This document shows, piece after piece, positions 1 to 6,530 of a stretch of 15,382 nucleotides of DNA (position 1 is its first letter; every line of letters begins with the position of its first letter). Source of the DNA: Rikenellaceae bacterium. GTDB taxonomy: Bacteria > Bacteroidota > Bacteroidia > Bacteroidales > UBA932. Made by a program: the position numbers and the translations under genes. The DNA lies in NCBI GenBank assembly GCA_012800665.1, contig JAAZIW010000100.1, forward strand, positions 1 to 15,382, in the 5' to 3' direction. The notes below the pieces were generated by a model. The model ran no database searches and was not told the origin of the DNA. It was given only the letters and a program-made list of their open reading frames with translations.

Positions 1-756
1 CGCCGCGTGTCGGATTGGTTCAAGGAGAATATGCAGATGGAGGTGCTTTTGCGTGAGGAGGTTACAGAAAAGCAGGCGGAAAAGTTCAAAACCGATGTGG
101 AGGCCCTTCCTTATATAAAAACCGTTAGCCTGATAACGCGCGAACAGGGTATAGCCGAACTTCGCGAGATGCTGGGAGAAGACTTTATGGACGTATTCGA
201 AAGCACATCCGTACCCTTGTCTCTCGAACTGACCCTCAAAGCCGACTATGTTAATGCCGACAGCCTTGCCATGGTATCGGCCCGGCTCAAAGAGTCTAAA
301 TTGGTAGACACGGTGGAATCGCGCATCCCCCTCGTAGACTCCATCAACTCGAATCTCTCCAAACTCTCCCTCATCTTGGGCGTACTTATCCTGCTGCTGC
401 TCTTCATAAGCTTTGTACTCATAAGCAACACCATGCGGCTCAATATCTACGCCCGCCGCTTTACCGTAAACACAATGCAGCTCGTGGGGGCATCGCCCTC
501 ATTCATCCTCCGCCCCTTCATGAGAGACGCTTTTGTGCTCGGGCTCATAAGTTCGCTGATGAGCATGTTGGTGATAGCTACGGCCATCTTTTTTGCATGG
601 AAACAATTCTCCCGCCTCTTCGATATACTGAGCCCTGCGGGACTTGCTATCTCGGGTGGAATAATAATTGTTGTAGGAGTGGGTATCTGCCTTATTAGCA
701 CTTATTTTGTAGTGATGCATCTGCTTTATATGGACAAAGACAAATTGTATTATTGA
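1..756 (+). CDS. ftsX: Cell division protein FtsX (partial, 5' end outside window)
   Basis: FtsX is the membrane subunit of the FtsEX complex, an ABC-transporter-like machine that links the division ring to peptidoglycan hydrolase activation. The reading frame is open from base 1, so the cytoplasmic N-terminus and first membrane helix lie outside the window. What remains is most of the extracytoplasmic domain (about the first 118 residues after base 7), then three hydrophobic helices at roughly nt 364-426, 535-600 and 640-710. Between the first two of these is the FtsX-type segment MQLVGAS followed by a proline-phenylalanine pair, typical of the family. The protein ends in a short charged tail (DKDKLYY). 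A GTG at base 7 could be mistaken for a start but lies inside the domain. FtsE is not in the window. The following genes DUF3098 and uppP are its usual Bacteroidota neighbours, which supports the call. Confidence 0.9.
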   Translation, partial: RRVSDWFKENMQMEVLLREEVTEKQAEKFKTDVEALPYIKTVSLITREQGIAELREMLGEDFMDVFESTSVPLSLELTLKADYVNADSLAMVSARLKESKLVDTVESRIPLVDSINSNLSKLSLILGVLILLLLFISFVLISNTMRLNIYARRFTVNTMQLVGASPSFILRPFMRDAFVLGLISSLMSMLVIATAIFFAWKQFSRLFDILSPAGLAISGGIIIVVGVGICLISTYFVVMHLLYMDKDKLYY

Positions 757-792
757 AAAGATAAACCGTACTATTAAAAAGACAAATTAAAT

Positions 793-1023
793 ATGGACGA
801 ACAAAGCGGCAAACTTGCCATAACCCGCAAGGGTATAATTCTGATGATAATAGGGGTAGTCGTAATGGCCTTAGGCTTCGTGCAGCTGAGCGGCGGCGGT
901 TTAAAAGACCCGCAGGTCTTCAACTGGAGCATGTTCAACTTCCGCAGGCTTGTGCTGGCTCCGATTGTAATAGTAGCCGGCCTGGTGGTGATTGTTATCG
1001 GCATAATGCGTAAAAAAGATTAA
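793..1023 (+). CDS. DUF3098 family small membrane protein
   Basis: This 76-residue protein has two predicted membrane helices (about residues 14-32 and 53-71) joined by a short loop, and a basic C-terminus (RKKD). The features I recognise as DUF3098 are the GGG turn after helix 1, a DP..FN stretch, a F.FRRL segment and the LAPI start of helix 2. The family is found almost only in Bacteroidota and characteristically sits between ftsX and uppP, as it does here (36 bases after ftsX, 2 bases before uppP). Its molecular function is not known. The location suggests a role tied to the division or cell-wall membrane machinery, but that is inference from context. The ATG follows an A-rich stretch and has no Shine-Dalgarno sequence. 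Confidence 0.85.
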   Translation: MDEQSGKLAITRKGIILMIIGVVVMALGFVQLSGGGLKDPQVFNWSMFNFRRLVLAPIVIVAGLVVIVIGIMRKKD

Positions 1024-1025
1024 AG

Positions 1026-1838
1026 ATGGAGTGGTGGGAAGCAATTCTGCTTGGTATCGTTCAAGGTCTTACCGAGTTTCTGCCCGTCAGCAGCAGCGGT
1101 CACCTGATGATTGCGCGGGAATTGGTGGGGGTGGATGCCTCCGGCTTTTTGGATTTCACCGTAACGGTGCACTTCGCCACGGTTCTAAGCACGATAATAG
1201 TATTTTGGTCAGCCATTTGGAAACTTCTCAAAGGCATCTTCAAATTCAAATACAATGACGAAACCGACTACTTCCTTAAACTCTGCGTAAGCATGATACC
1301 GGTGGCGGTGGTAGGTTTCTTCTTTAAAGACAAAGTAGAGGCCCTCTTCGGCGACAGTCTCCTGATTGTAGGCATCTGCCTTATTATAACCGCCGCATTG
1401 CTTCTGTTATCCACTTACTACACCCCAAAGCATCCGCTCTACCATCGCAACGGCATATCCTATTTGCAGGCCTTTGTGGTGGGCATAAGTCAAGCCATTG
1501 CGGTTGTCCCGGGCCTCTCCCGCAGCGGCACCACTATTGCAACAGGGCTTCTTACCGGAGTAAAAAAAGAGTCGATGGCGCAATTCTCCTTTCTTATGGT
1601 GCTCATACCTATAATAGGCGAGCAGATGCTTTCCCTTTTGGATGTGGCAAAGGGTGAGGCGAGTTTTGGAGCGGGCGTGGGAGCGCTCCCCCTTGTTTTA
1701 GGATTTTCGGCGGCCTTTCTCAGCGGTCTTTTCGCCTGCAAAGCGATGATAGCCCTCGTAAAGAAGGCCAAATTCACATGGTTTGCGCTCTACTGCGCCG
1801 TAGTGGGAGCGGCCGTAATAATTTCTTCATTAGTATGA
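1026..1838 (+). CDS. uppP: Undecaprenyl-diphosphatase UppP (BacA)
   Basis: UppP is an integral membrane phosphatase that converts undecaprenyl pyrophosphate to undecaprenyl phosphate, recycling the lipid carrier for peptidoglycan and other surface polymers; high levels give bacitracin resistance. The 270-residue length is normal. Both family signatures are visible. Near the N-terminus Q13 and E17 lie in a (E/Q)xxxE motif, followed by PVSSSGH (residues 20-26). The second motif is PGLSRSGTT (162-170) with the catalytic arginine R166. About eight hydrophobic stretches fit the known fold, and the C-terminal part contains the usual F..FALYC segment. The gene starts 2 bases after DUF3098, and its stop overlaps the start of lpxH, so translation is probably coupled. 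In many Bacteroidales truB follows uppP; here lpxH takes that place. Confidence 0.97.
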   Translation: MEWWEAILLGIVQGLTEFLPVSSSGHLMIARELVGVDASGFLDFTVTVHFATVLSTIIVFWSAIWKLLKGIFKFKYNDETDYFLKLCVSMIPVAVVGFFFKDKVEALFGDSLLIVGICLIITAALLLLSTYYTPKHPLYHRNGISYLQAFVVGISQAIAVVPGLSRSGTTIATGLLTGVKKESMAQFSFLMVLIPIIGEQMLSLLDVAKGEASFGAGVGALPLVLGFSAAFLSGLFACKAMIALVKKAKFTWFALYCAVVGAAVIISSLV

Positions 1839-2551
1839 TTTACTTTGTTTCGGATATTCATTTAGGCCTTAAGGACGGCGATGTCAAAGAGCGTGAAGAG
1901 CGTTTTACGGCATGGCTTAAGAGTATAGAAAAGCCTGAGACAGAGGCGCTTTATCTGCTTGGGGATATTTGGGATTTTTGGTACGAATACCGCGATGTCA
2001 TCCCTAATGAAGGGGTGAGGGTGATTGCCGCCATCGTAAGATTGTTGGATGCCGGTGTAAAGGTTTATTATGTGCCTGGAAATCACGATGTCTGGCTTTA
2101 TTCATTTTGGCAGAAATTGGGGGTTGAGGTGGTGAAGCAGCCGATTAGGATAGAGCTTAAGGGGAAAAGATTCCTGCTTGGACATGGAGATGGCCTTGGC
2201 GGAGCCGATTTCAATTACAGGCTGATAAATTGGCTCTTCCATAACCGCACTTGCCAGGTGCTTTTCAGCACTCTGCACCCTTGGTTGGCTTATCGCTTCG
2301 GCACCAATTGGAGCAACAGCAACCGCCGCAAGCATCGCAGTTATAAGTTCAAAGGCGCTGATGAACCGCTTTACAAATTCTGTGTAGAGCAAACTTCCGC
2401 TGTGCCGGCAGATTATTGCATCTTCGGCCATTTCCACGATGCAGTGGATATATCCCTCCCTACAGGGGCCCGTTTGATTATTCTTAAAGACTGGATAGAC
2501 GGAGGCGAGCACTACGCCTCTTGGGACGGCTCAACTCTTTCTGTTTATTAG
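1835..2551 (+). CDS. lpxH: UDP-2,3-diacylglucosamine diphosphatase LpxH
   Basis: LpxH is a peripheral membrane enzyme that hydrolyses UDP-2,3-diacylglucosamine to lipid X and UMP, the fourth step of lipid A synthesis. The 238-residue protein has the complete calcineurin-type metal-binding set: D7 and H9 in SDIHL, D44 in GDIWDFW, N83 and H84 in GNHD, H117 in GHGDG, and H199 and H201 in GHFH. The GHGDGLG motif and GDIWDFW are typical of LpxH rather than generic phosphoesterases. I chose the ATG at 1835, which places the catalytic DxH motif at residue 7 as in the family. An in-frame ATG at 1778 would add 19 arginine- and serine-rich residues inside uppP and is unlikely. Start and uppP stop share ATGA (1835-1838), suggesting translational coupling. 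The pairing joins two envelope lipid steps in one transcript. Confidence 0.93.
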   Translation: MIYFVSDIHLGLKDGDVKEREERFTAWLKSIEKPETEALYLLGDIWDFWYEYRDVIPNEGVRVIAAIVRLLDAGVKVYYVPGNHDVWLYSFWQKLGVEVVKQPIRIELKGKRFLLGHGDGLGGADFNYRLINWLFHNRTCQVLFSTLHPWLAYRFGTNWSNSNRRKHRSYKFKGADEPLYKFCVEQTSAVPADYCIFGHFHDAVDISLPTGARLIILKDWIDGGEHYASWDGSTLSVY

Positions 2552-2583
2552 AGCCGCCGGAGCCGTGATTGTCTATTAGAGCT

Positions 2584-3360
2584 GTGAAACGTTTATTTCT
2601 CATAATTTTCACCCTTCTTCTTTGCCTGCCGGCTTTTTCGCAGAAGGACCGCCCTGTGCGCCCGCGCAAAGTTAAGGGCGTACCCATGTTTTATGAGGTT
2701 ATAAACGGCGATACCGTTTTTGTGGATTCAATCGACCCGGTATGGGTGTTTCCGAAGGGTCGGAAGATGAAAGGGAATGACTGGCGCAGAGAATACAGAT
2801 TGGTATATAATTTTAATAAGGTATACCCTTACGCTCTTGTGGGACGCAAGCTGATGAAGCAGGTGGACAGCACCATTGCGGCGGATGTAAGCAAACGCAG
2901 TCAGCGAAACGCCTACACCCGCGATGTGATGCTGGAACTTTTCCGCCTTTTCGAAAAAGACATCCGAGGCATGACCATAAGCCAGGGCGTACTGCTGATG
3001 CGTCTTGTAGACCGCGAATGCGGCATGACCCCATACGAAATAATAAAAACTTACCGCAGCGGCTTTACAGCCGGCTTTTGGCAGATGGTGGCAAGGCTTT
3101 TCGGCACCAACCTGAAGACTCCCTATCAACCGAAAGGAATGGACAAAAAGACCGAACAATTAGTACAGCTGTGGGAAGCGGGGGCGTGGGACTCTTTCTA
3201 TTTCAGCATCTTCTACGATATGCCCCGTAAGACAATCATCAAATACGATGTACTTAAAAGCACAGTAAAGAGCCGTGAAGACCGCCGCAAGCGCGAAGAG
3301 GGCTCTGTGGAAGAGGAGTCGGTGATGAAGCGCGCCCTCAAGAGCGCTACGGAAGACTGA
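2584..3360 (+). CDS. DUF4294 family exported protein
   Basis: This is a 258-residue protein of unknown function from a Bacteroidota-specific family. I recognise DUF4294 from the segment with R.YRLVYN..KVYPYA, the QG.LL.RL.DRE.G core and the following FWQ..A.LFG..LK..Y stretch. The N-terminus read from GTG at 2584 is a textbook signal peptide: basic MKR, a hydrophobic run IIFTLLLCL, then PAFSQ as the probable cleavage site near residue 20. No ATG gives such a start; a TTG at 2569 would add five residues before it and is less likely. The C-terminal 35 residues are highly charged (RKREEGSVEEES) and probably disordered. The gene follows lpxH by 32 bases and is last in the envelope cluster. The protein is probably periplasmic, although the signal lacks an obvious lipobox cysteine after cleavage. 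Confidence 0.82.
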   Translation: MKRLFLIIFTLLLCLPAFSQKDRPVRPRKVKGVPMFYEVINGDTVFVDSIDPVWVFPKGRKMKGNDWRREYRLVYNFNKVYPYALVGRKLMKQVDSTIAADVSKRSQRNAYTRDVMLELFRLFEKDIRGMTISQGVLLMRLVDRECGMTPYEIIKTYRSGFTAGFWQMVARLFGTNLKTPYQPKGMDKKTEQLVQLWEAGAWDSFYFSIFYDMPRKTIIKYDVLKSTVKSREDRRKREEGSVEEESVMKRALKSATED

Positions 3361-3411
3361 CAAGGCGTTTGGCGGTCGAAATTGCACCAAACTATTTTCA
3401 CGCTCGATGCG

Positions 3412-3436
3412 TAACTTGCTGAAATGGCGCAAGTTA
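3412..3436. repeat. Inverted repeat (8-bp perfect stem, 9-base loop)
   Basis: TAACTTGC (3412-3419) and GCAAGTTA (3429-3436) are perfect inverted complements separated by nine bases. It lies 51 bases after the DUF4294 stop and 50 bases before the rplP promoter. It could be a weak 3'-end hairpin for the envelope transcript or an operator-like site. No T-run follows, so it is not a standard intrinsic terminator. The symmetry is seen directly; the function is not known. Confidence 0.4.
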
Positions 3437-3485
3437 AACATCTGGTTTCCGCGTCGAAAATATATCAAAAATTTTTCAAAATCCC

Positions 3486-3515
3486 TTGCAGAATAAAATA
3501 TTTTTAGTATCTTTG
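3486..3515 (+). promoter_or_regulatory. Bacteroidota-type promoter of the rplP-rplQ operon
   Basis: A TTG at 3486-3488 is followed after exactly 19 bases by TATCTTTG at 3508-3515. This is a full match to the Bacteroidota primary sigma factor consensus (-33 TTG, -7 TAnnTTTG). The region upstream is very AT-rich, with AAAAATTTTT at 3467-3476, which could act like an UP element or bend the DNA. Transcription would start near 3520-3522, about 80 bases before the rplP ATG. It is the only strong promoter I see for the 22-gene run. Confidence 0.82.
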
Positions 3516-3520
3516 CAGTC

Positions 3521-3601
3521 CCAAAATCGGCGGGTGGCATAGCTAAACTACTGTATTTCAGGGATTTAAATGAAAATTTAATATTTTAAAGTAATATTAC
3601 G
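3521..3601 (+). promoter_or_regulatory. 5' leader of the rplP operon
   Basis: About 80 untranslated bases precede rplP. The first part is mixed and could form short helices (for example AGTCCC at 3517-3522 with GGGATT at 3561-3566, including one G-T pair); the last 35 bases are almost pure A/T. There is no Shine-Dalgarno sequence, as usual in this phylum. An ATG at 3570 opens only a three-codon frame. I do not recognise a known riboswitch or ribosomal-protein binding site, but the leader is long enough to hold one. Confidence 0.4.
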
Positions 3602-4021
3602 ATGTTACAACCAAAACGTACAAAGTACAGAAGGGAACAAAAGAACGTGATGAAAGGCATGGCCCAAAGGGGCAATCAGCTCGCATTCGGTTCTTTCGGA
3701 ATCAAGACCTTAGAGAATTGCTGGCTTACGGCGCAGCAGATTGAGGCCGCTCGTCAGGCAATCACTCGCTACATGAGCCGTGAGGGACAACTCTGGATTC
3801 GTGTATTTCCGGTCAAGCCCATAACCAAGAAGCCTCTCGATACCCGTATGGGTAAAGGAAAAGGCGACGTGTATGCATGGGTAGCCCCTATCACTCCCGG
3901 CCGTATTATTTTTGAGGCCGAAGGTGTTCCCCTGGAAATCGCCAAGGAAGCCATGAGGCTCGGCGCCCAGAAGCTCCCCGTTGCCACTAAGTTTGTGGTT
4001 CGCAGGGATTATACCGAATAA
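3602..4021 (+). CDS. rplP: 50S ribosomal protein L16 (uL16)
   Basis: L16 binds 23S rRNA near the A site and the base of the central protuberance, and helps organise the peptidyl-transferase region. The 139-residue protein is full length and starts with the family N-terminus MLQPKRTKYRR. It contains the signature RGNQLAFGSFGIK (residues 23-35) and the glycine-rich loop MGKGKGDVYAWVAPITPGR, with the usual ARQAITRYM helix between them. It is normally ninth in the S10 operon, straight after rpsC. Here it is first in the transcript, 241 bases after an unrelated DUF4294 gene and behind its own promoter, while downstream order (rpmC, rpsQ) is normal. Confidence 0.97.
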   Translation: MLQPKRTKYRREQKNVMKGMAQRGNQLAFGSFGIKTLENCWLTAQQIEAARQAITRYMSREGQLWIRVFPVKPITKKPLDTRMGKGKGDVYAWVAPITPGRIIFEAEGVPLEIAKEAMRLGAQKLPVATKFVVRRDYTE

Positions 4022-4042
4022 TTTATTAATGGAGAAACAGAA

Positions 4043-4237
4043 ATGAAAGCAGCAGAAGCACGCGAAATGTCTGTAGCAGACCTGCGCGACAGAATCAAAC
4101 TCGAAAAAAGAAATCTCGAGACCATGAAGATAAACCATGCGATTTCTCCATTGGAAGACACTTCCAAATTTAAGAAACTCCGCCGCCAGATAGCTATTAT
4201 GATTACTGTCCTGGCAGAGAAAGAACACAAGAATTAA
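4043..4237 (+). CDS. rpmC: 50S ribosomal protein L29 (uL29)
   Basis: L29 is a small two-helix protein near the polypeptide exit tunnel that contacts L23 and forms part of the docking area for trigger factor and SRP. The 64-residue product is a coiled-coil-like hairpin. Helix 1 carries MSVADLRDRIKLEKRNLE, and helix 2 carries the conserved KLRRQIA (residues about 49-55), followed by I.TVLAEKE. Length and position between rplP and rpsQ are standard. A weak GGAG lies 8 bases upstream of the start. An out-of-frame ATG at 4029 in the 21-base gap is not used in any plausible gene. Confidence 0.95.
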   Translation: MKAAEAREMSVADLRDRIKLEKRNLETMKINHAISPLEDTSKFKKLRRQIAIMITVLAEKEHKN

Positions 4238-4249
4238 AAAGACATTCCC

Positions 4250-4504
4250 ATGGAAAGAAATCTTCGCAAGGAAAGACAAGGCGTGGTTGTCAGCAGCAAG
4301 ATGGATAAAACCGTCGTTGTAGCTGTTGAGCGTAAGGAGAAGCATCCCCTTTACGGCAAATATGTAAAGACCACCGCAAGGTTCGTGGCTCATGACGAGA
4401 AGAATGAGTGCGGCGAGGGCGACAAGGTTATCATTATGGAAACCCGTCCTCTCAGCAAGACCAAGAACTGGAGAGTTACCAAAATAGTAGAAAAAGCCAA
4501 GTAG
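4250..4504 (+). CDS. rpsQ: 30S ribosomal protein S17 (uS17)
   Basis: S17 is an OB-fold primary binder of the 5' domain of 16S rRNA and is important early in 30S assembly. The 84-residue protein has the expected RQGVVVSSKMDKTVVV strand pair near the N-terminus, the HPLYGKYV loop (about residues 32-39) and the family signature GDKVIIMETRPLSKTKNW (58-75). It lies 12 bases after rpmC and is the last gene of the classical S10 operon; rplN, the first spc-operon gene, starts 2 bases after its stop. There is no sign of a terminator or promoter at this border, so S10 and spc parts are read as one unit. Confidence 0.96.
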   Translation: MERNLRKERQGVVVSSKMDKTVVVAVERKEKHPLYGKYVKTTARFVAHDEKNECGEGDKVIIMETRPLSKTKNWRVTKIVEKAK

Positions 4505-4506
4505 TT

Positions 4507-4872
4507 ATGATACAGCAGGAATCACGTTTATTGGTGGCCGACAACAGCGGCGCAAAGGAAGTCCTCTGCGTACGTGTGCTTGGCGGAACACACCATCGTT
4601 ATGCGACCATCGGCGACGTTATCGTCGTGACTGTCAAGAGCGCCATTCCCGGCAGCGACACCAAGAAGGGCACTATCTCGAGGGCCGTTGTGGTACGCAC
4701 AAAAAAAGAAATACGTCGTCCGGACGGGTCTTACATCCGTTTCGATGACAATGCTTGCGTTCTTCTGAACCAGGCCGGAGAACTCCGCGGCACCCGTATT
4801 TTTGGACCGGTTGCCCGCGAGCTCCGTGATAAATATATGAAAATCGTTTCACTGGCTCCGGAAGTCCTCTAA
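4507..4872 (+). CDS. rplN: 50S ribosomal protein L14 (uL14)
   Basis: L14 sits at the subunit interface, contacts 16S rRNA helix 14 (bridge B8) and is the docking site of the silencing factor RsfS. The 121-residue length is nearly exact for the family. It starts MIQQESRLLVADNSGAKEV, and the signature region GTISRAVVVRTKKEIRRPDG (residues 57-76) and the C-terminal GTRIFGPVARELR are all present. I chose the ATG at 4507; the frame stays open upstream to an ATG at 4408 inside rpsQ, but those extra residues have no counterpart in L14. The start comes 2 bases after the rpsQ stop, which fits translational coupling. Confidence 0.97.
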   Translation: MIQQESRLLVADNSGAKEVLCVRVLGGTHHRYATIGDVIVVTVKSAIPGSDTKKGTISRAVVVRTKKEIRRPDGSYIRFDDNACVLLNQAGELRGTRIFGPVARELRDKYMKIVSLAPEVL

Positions 4873-4886
4873 AAAATCAAGGCATT

Positions 4887-5216
4887 ATGAAAAAGCTTAA
4901 AATCAAGAAAGGCGACACCGTTTATGTAAACGCCGGAAACGACAAGGGTAAGACCGGAAGGGTGCTTGCCGTACTCAAAGACAAAGACCGTGTGATTGTA
5001 GAGGGCGTAAACCTCGTGAGCAAGCACACCAAGCCCAGCACCAAGCACCCCCAGGGCGGCATTATCAAAATGGAGGCTGGCATCCATATTTCCAACGTAA
5101 ATCTTCTGGATCCCACCAGTACCGCAGCCAATCCGGTTCCAACCCGCGTAGGCTACAAGTTTGTAGACGGCAAGAAGGTTCGCGTAGCTAAAAAATCAGG
5201 ACAGGAGATTAAGTAA
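4887..5216 (+). CDS. rplX: 50S ribosomal protein L24 (uL24)
   Basis: L24 is an assembly-initiator protein that binds the 5' end of 23S rRNA and lies near the exit tunnel. The 109-residue product has an N-terminal KOW motif (GDTVYVNAGNDKGKTGRVL, residues 9-27) followed by VEGVNLVSKHTKPS and GGIIKMEAGIHISNVNL, both family hallmarks. No cysteines of a zinc form are present. It begins 14 bases after rplN, with only a weak AAGG in front, and ends 2 bases before rplE. Length and order are normal for the spc operon. Confidence 0.96.
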   Translation: MKKLKIKKGDTVYVNAGNDKGKTGRVLAVLKDKDRVIVEGVNLVSKHTKPSTKHPQGGIIKMEAGIHISNVNLLDPTSTAANPVPTRVGYKFVDGKKVRVAKKSGQEIK

Positions 5217-5218
5217 TT

Positions 5219-5821
5219 ATGGCAAAGCAGAATAAAAAACAAGAGGCAGATCAGTCCATGGCTCCGAAGGGCTATGTTCCTGCTCTCAAGAAGCTCTATA
5301 AAGAAGAAATTGTAGATGCTCTCGTGAAGAAGTTCGGGTATACTACCCCCATGGCGGCTCCACGTCTGCTCAAGATAACCATTAACGAGGGCGTCGGCGA
5401 AGGCACCCACGACAGGAAACTTGTAGAGGATTCAGCAGAAGAACTCTCGAGAATCACCGGTCAGAAGGCTGTTATCATCGCTTCCCGCAAGGACGTTTCC
5501 AACTTCAAACTCCGTAAGGGCATGCCGGTAGGAGTAAAAGTTACCTTGCGGGGCACCAAAATGTACGAGTTCTTGGAAAGACTCGTGCGCGTCGCTCTTC
5601 CCCGTATCCGCGACTTCAACGGCGTATCCGACTCTATGGACGGCCGCGGCAACTACACGCTCGGCATCAAGGAACAACTTATTTTCCCCGAGGTGGAGAT
5701 AGACAAGAACCCCCGTATACACGGTTTGGAAATCAGCTTCGTAACAACGGCCGACACTGATGAAGAGTGCCGCGCCCTCCTCGAAGCTTTTGGAATTCCC
5801 TTTAAGAAACATAATCAGTAA
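5219..5821 (+). CDS. rplE: 50S ribosomal protein L5 (uL5)
   Basis: L5 binds 5S rRNA and contacts the P-site tRNA and S13 (bridge B1b) in the central protuberance. At 200 residues it is about 15 longer than usual. The extra part is a charged N-terminus (MAKQNKKQEADQSM) before the normal beginning PALKKLYKEEI. A second ATG at 5258 (residue 14) would give a standard-length protein, but the ATG at 5219 is 2 bases after the rplX stop and matches the close spacing of this operon. Family features include TGQKAVI..SRKDVSNFKLR.GMPVG, then LVRVALPRIRDFNGV and GNYTLGIKEQLIFPE. The motif usually read as N.GVGEA appears here as NEGVGEG, a mild departure. Confidence 0.95.
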   Translation: MAKQNKKQEADQSMAPKGYVPALKKLYKEEIVDALVKKFGYTTPMAAPRLLKITINEGVGEGTHDRKLVEDSAEELSRITGQKAVIIASRKDVSNFKLRKGMPVGVKVTLRGTKMYEFLERLVRVALPRIRDFNGVSDSMDGRGNYTLGIKEQLIFPEVEIDKNPRIHGLEISFVTTADTDEECRALLEAFGIPFKKHNQ

Positions 5822-5826
5822 ACAAT

Positions 5827-6096
5827 ATGGCAAAAGAATCAATGAAAGCCCGCGAAGTAAAGCGCGCGAAATTAGTTGCTAAATACGCCGAAAAGAGAAA
5901 GGCCCTTAAGGAGGCGGGAGATTATGCCGCCTTGGACAAACTGCCTAAGAACTCAAGTCCGGTGCGTTTGCACAATCGCTGCTCTATTACCGGACGTCCG
6001 AAGGGTTATATGAGAAAATTCGGCCTCAGTCGCATTCAATTCCGCGAAATGGCTTCGAGCGGTCTCATCCCGGGCGTTAAGAAGGCAAGCTGGTAG
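5827..6096 (+). CDS. rpsN: 30S ribosomal protein S14 (uS14), zinc-free form
   Basis: S14 binds the 3' major domain of 16S rRNA in the 30S head and is a late-assembly protein. The 89-residue length and the single cysteine (in RCSITGRPKGYMRKFGLSR, about residues 56-74) show the long zinc-independent type rather than the short CxxC-CxxC zinc form. The N-terminal half is highly basic (MAKESMKAREVKRAKLVAKY), and the C-terminus FREMASSGLIPGVKKASW is the classic end of the family. It starts 5 bases after rplE in the normal spc position. No paralogue is visible in the window. Confidence 0.97.
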   Translation: MAKESMKAREVKRAKLVAKYAEKRKALKEAGDYAALDKLPKNSSPVRLHNRCSITGRPKGYMRKFGLSRIQFREMASSGLIPGVKKASW

Positions 6097-6116
6097 AATA
6101 TTAAAAAAGTAAAGAT

Positions 6117-6512
6117 ATGACCGATCCAATAGCAGATTATCTAACCAGAATCCGCAATGCCTATTTGGCAGGGAAAAGGGTGGTAGAGATTCCTTCATCG
6201 AAAGTCAAGGAGTCTATCACTGCGATTCTGTTTGAGCAGGGCTACATCCTCAGCTACAAGTTAGTGGAGGGCCATCCCTACAACACTATCAAAATAGCTC
6301 TCAAGTATCATCCCGAAACCAAAATGCCCGCCATCAAGCGGATTGGGCGCATAAGCACCCCGGGTCTCAGGCAATACAAGGGCGTAGACGAACTCCCCCG
6401 CATCCTCAACGGACTCGGAGTGGCGGTTGTCTCCACCTCAAAGGGCATCCTCACCGACAAACAAGCCCGCGAGCAGGGAGTCGGAGGAGAGGTAATGTTC
6501 TATGTATATTAA
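6117..6512 (+). CDS. rpsH: 30S ribosomal protein S8 (uS8)
   Basis: S8 binds helices 20-22 of 16S rRNA and is central to platform assembly. In Escherichia coli it is also the translational repressor of the spc operon, acting at the rplE start; I did not see an obvious mimic of that site here. The 131-residue protein opens with the standard TDPIADYLTRIRNA (residues 2-15), continues with the VEIPSSKVK..I..IL segment and ends in the C-terminal signature region with STSKGILTDKQAREQGVGGE and the terminal VMFYVY. Spacing is 20 bases from rpsN and 18 to rplF. Confidence 0.97.
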   Translation: MTDPIADYLTRIRNAYLAGKRVVEIPSSKVKESITAILFEQGYILSYKLVEGHPYNTIKIALKYHPETKMPAIKRIGRISTPGLRQYKGVDELPRILNGLGVAVVSTSKGILTDKQAREQGVGGEVMFYVY

Positions 6513-6530
6513 TTTCTAACAGAATATAGA

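Noticed and set aside
1778..1834. Upstream ATG for a longer LpxH
   Set aside because: The extra 19 residues are encoded inside uppP, are not hydrophobic enough for a signal and would move the DxH metal motif away from its normal place near the N-terminus.
3412..3436. Hairpin as an intrinsic terminator for the envelope cluster
   Set aside because: There is no T-run after the stem and the stem is only half G/C, so I kept it as an inverted repeat of unknown role.
3160..3540. Minus-strand open frame covering the end of DUF4294 and the rplP promoter
   Set aside because: It would begin in the + strand promoter/leader and has no family resemblance; most of it mirrors the DUF4294 gene.
3710..4393. 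Minus-strand open frame of 227 codons opposite rplP-rpsQ
   Set aside because: Antisense to three conserved genes; no family resemblance, no promoter or ribosome-binding signal.
4408..4506. Upstream ATG for a longer L14
   Set aside because: The added residues overlap the rpsQ 3' end in another frame and have no counterpart in L14, which starts MIQ at 4507.
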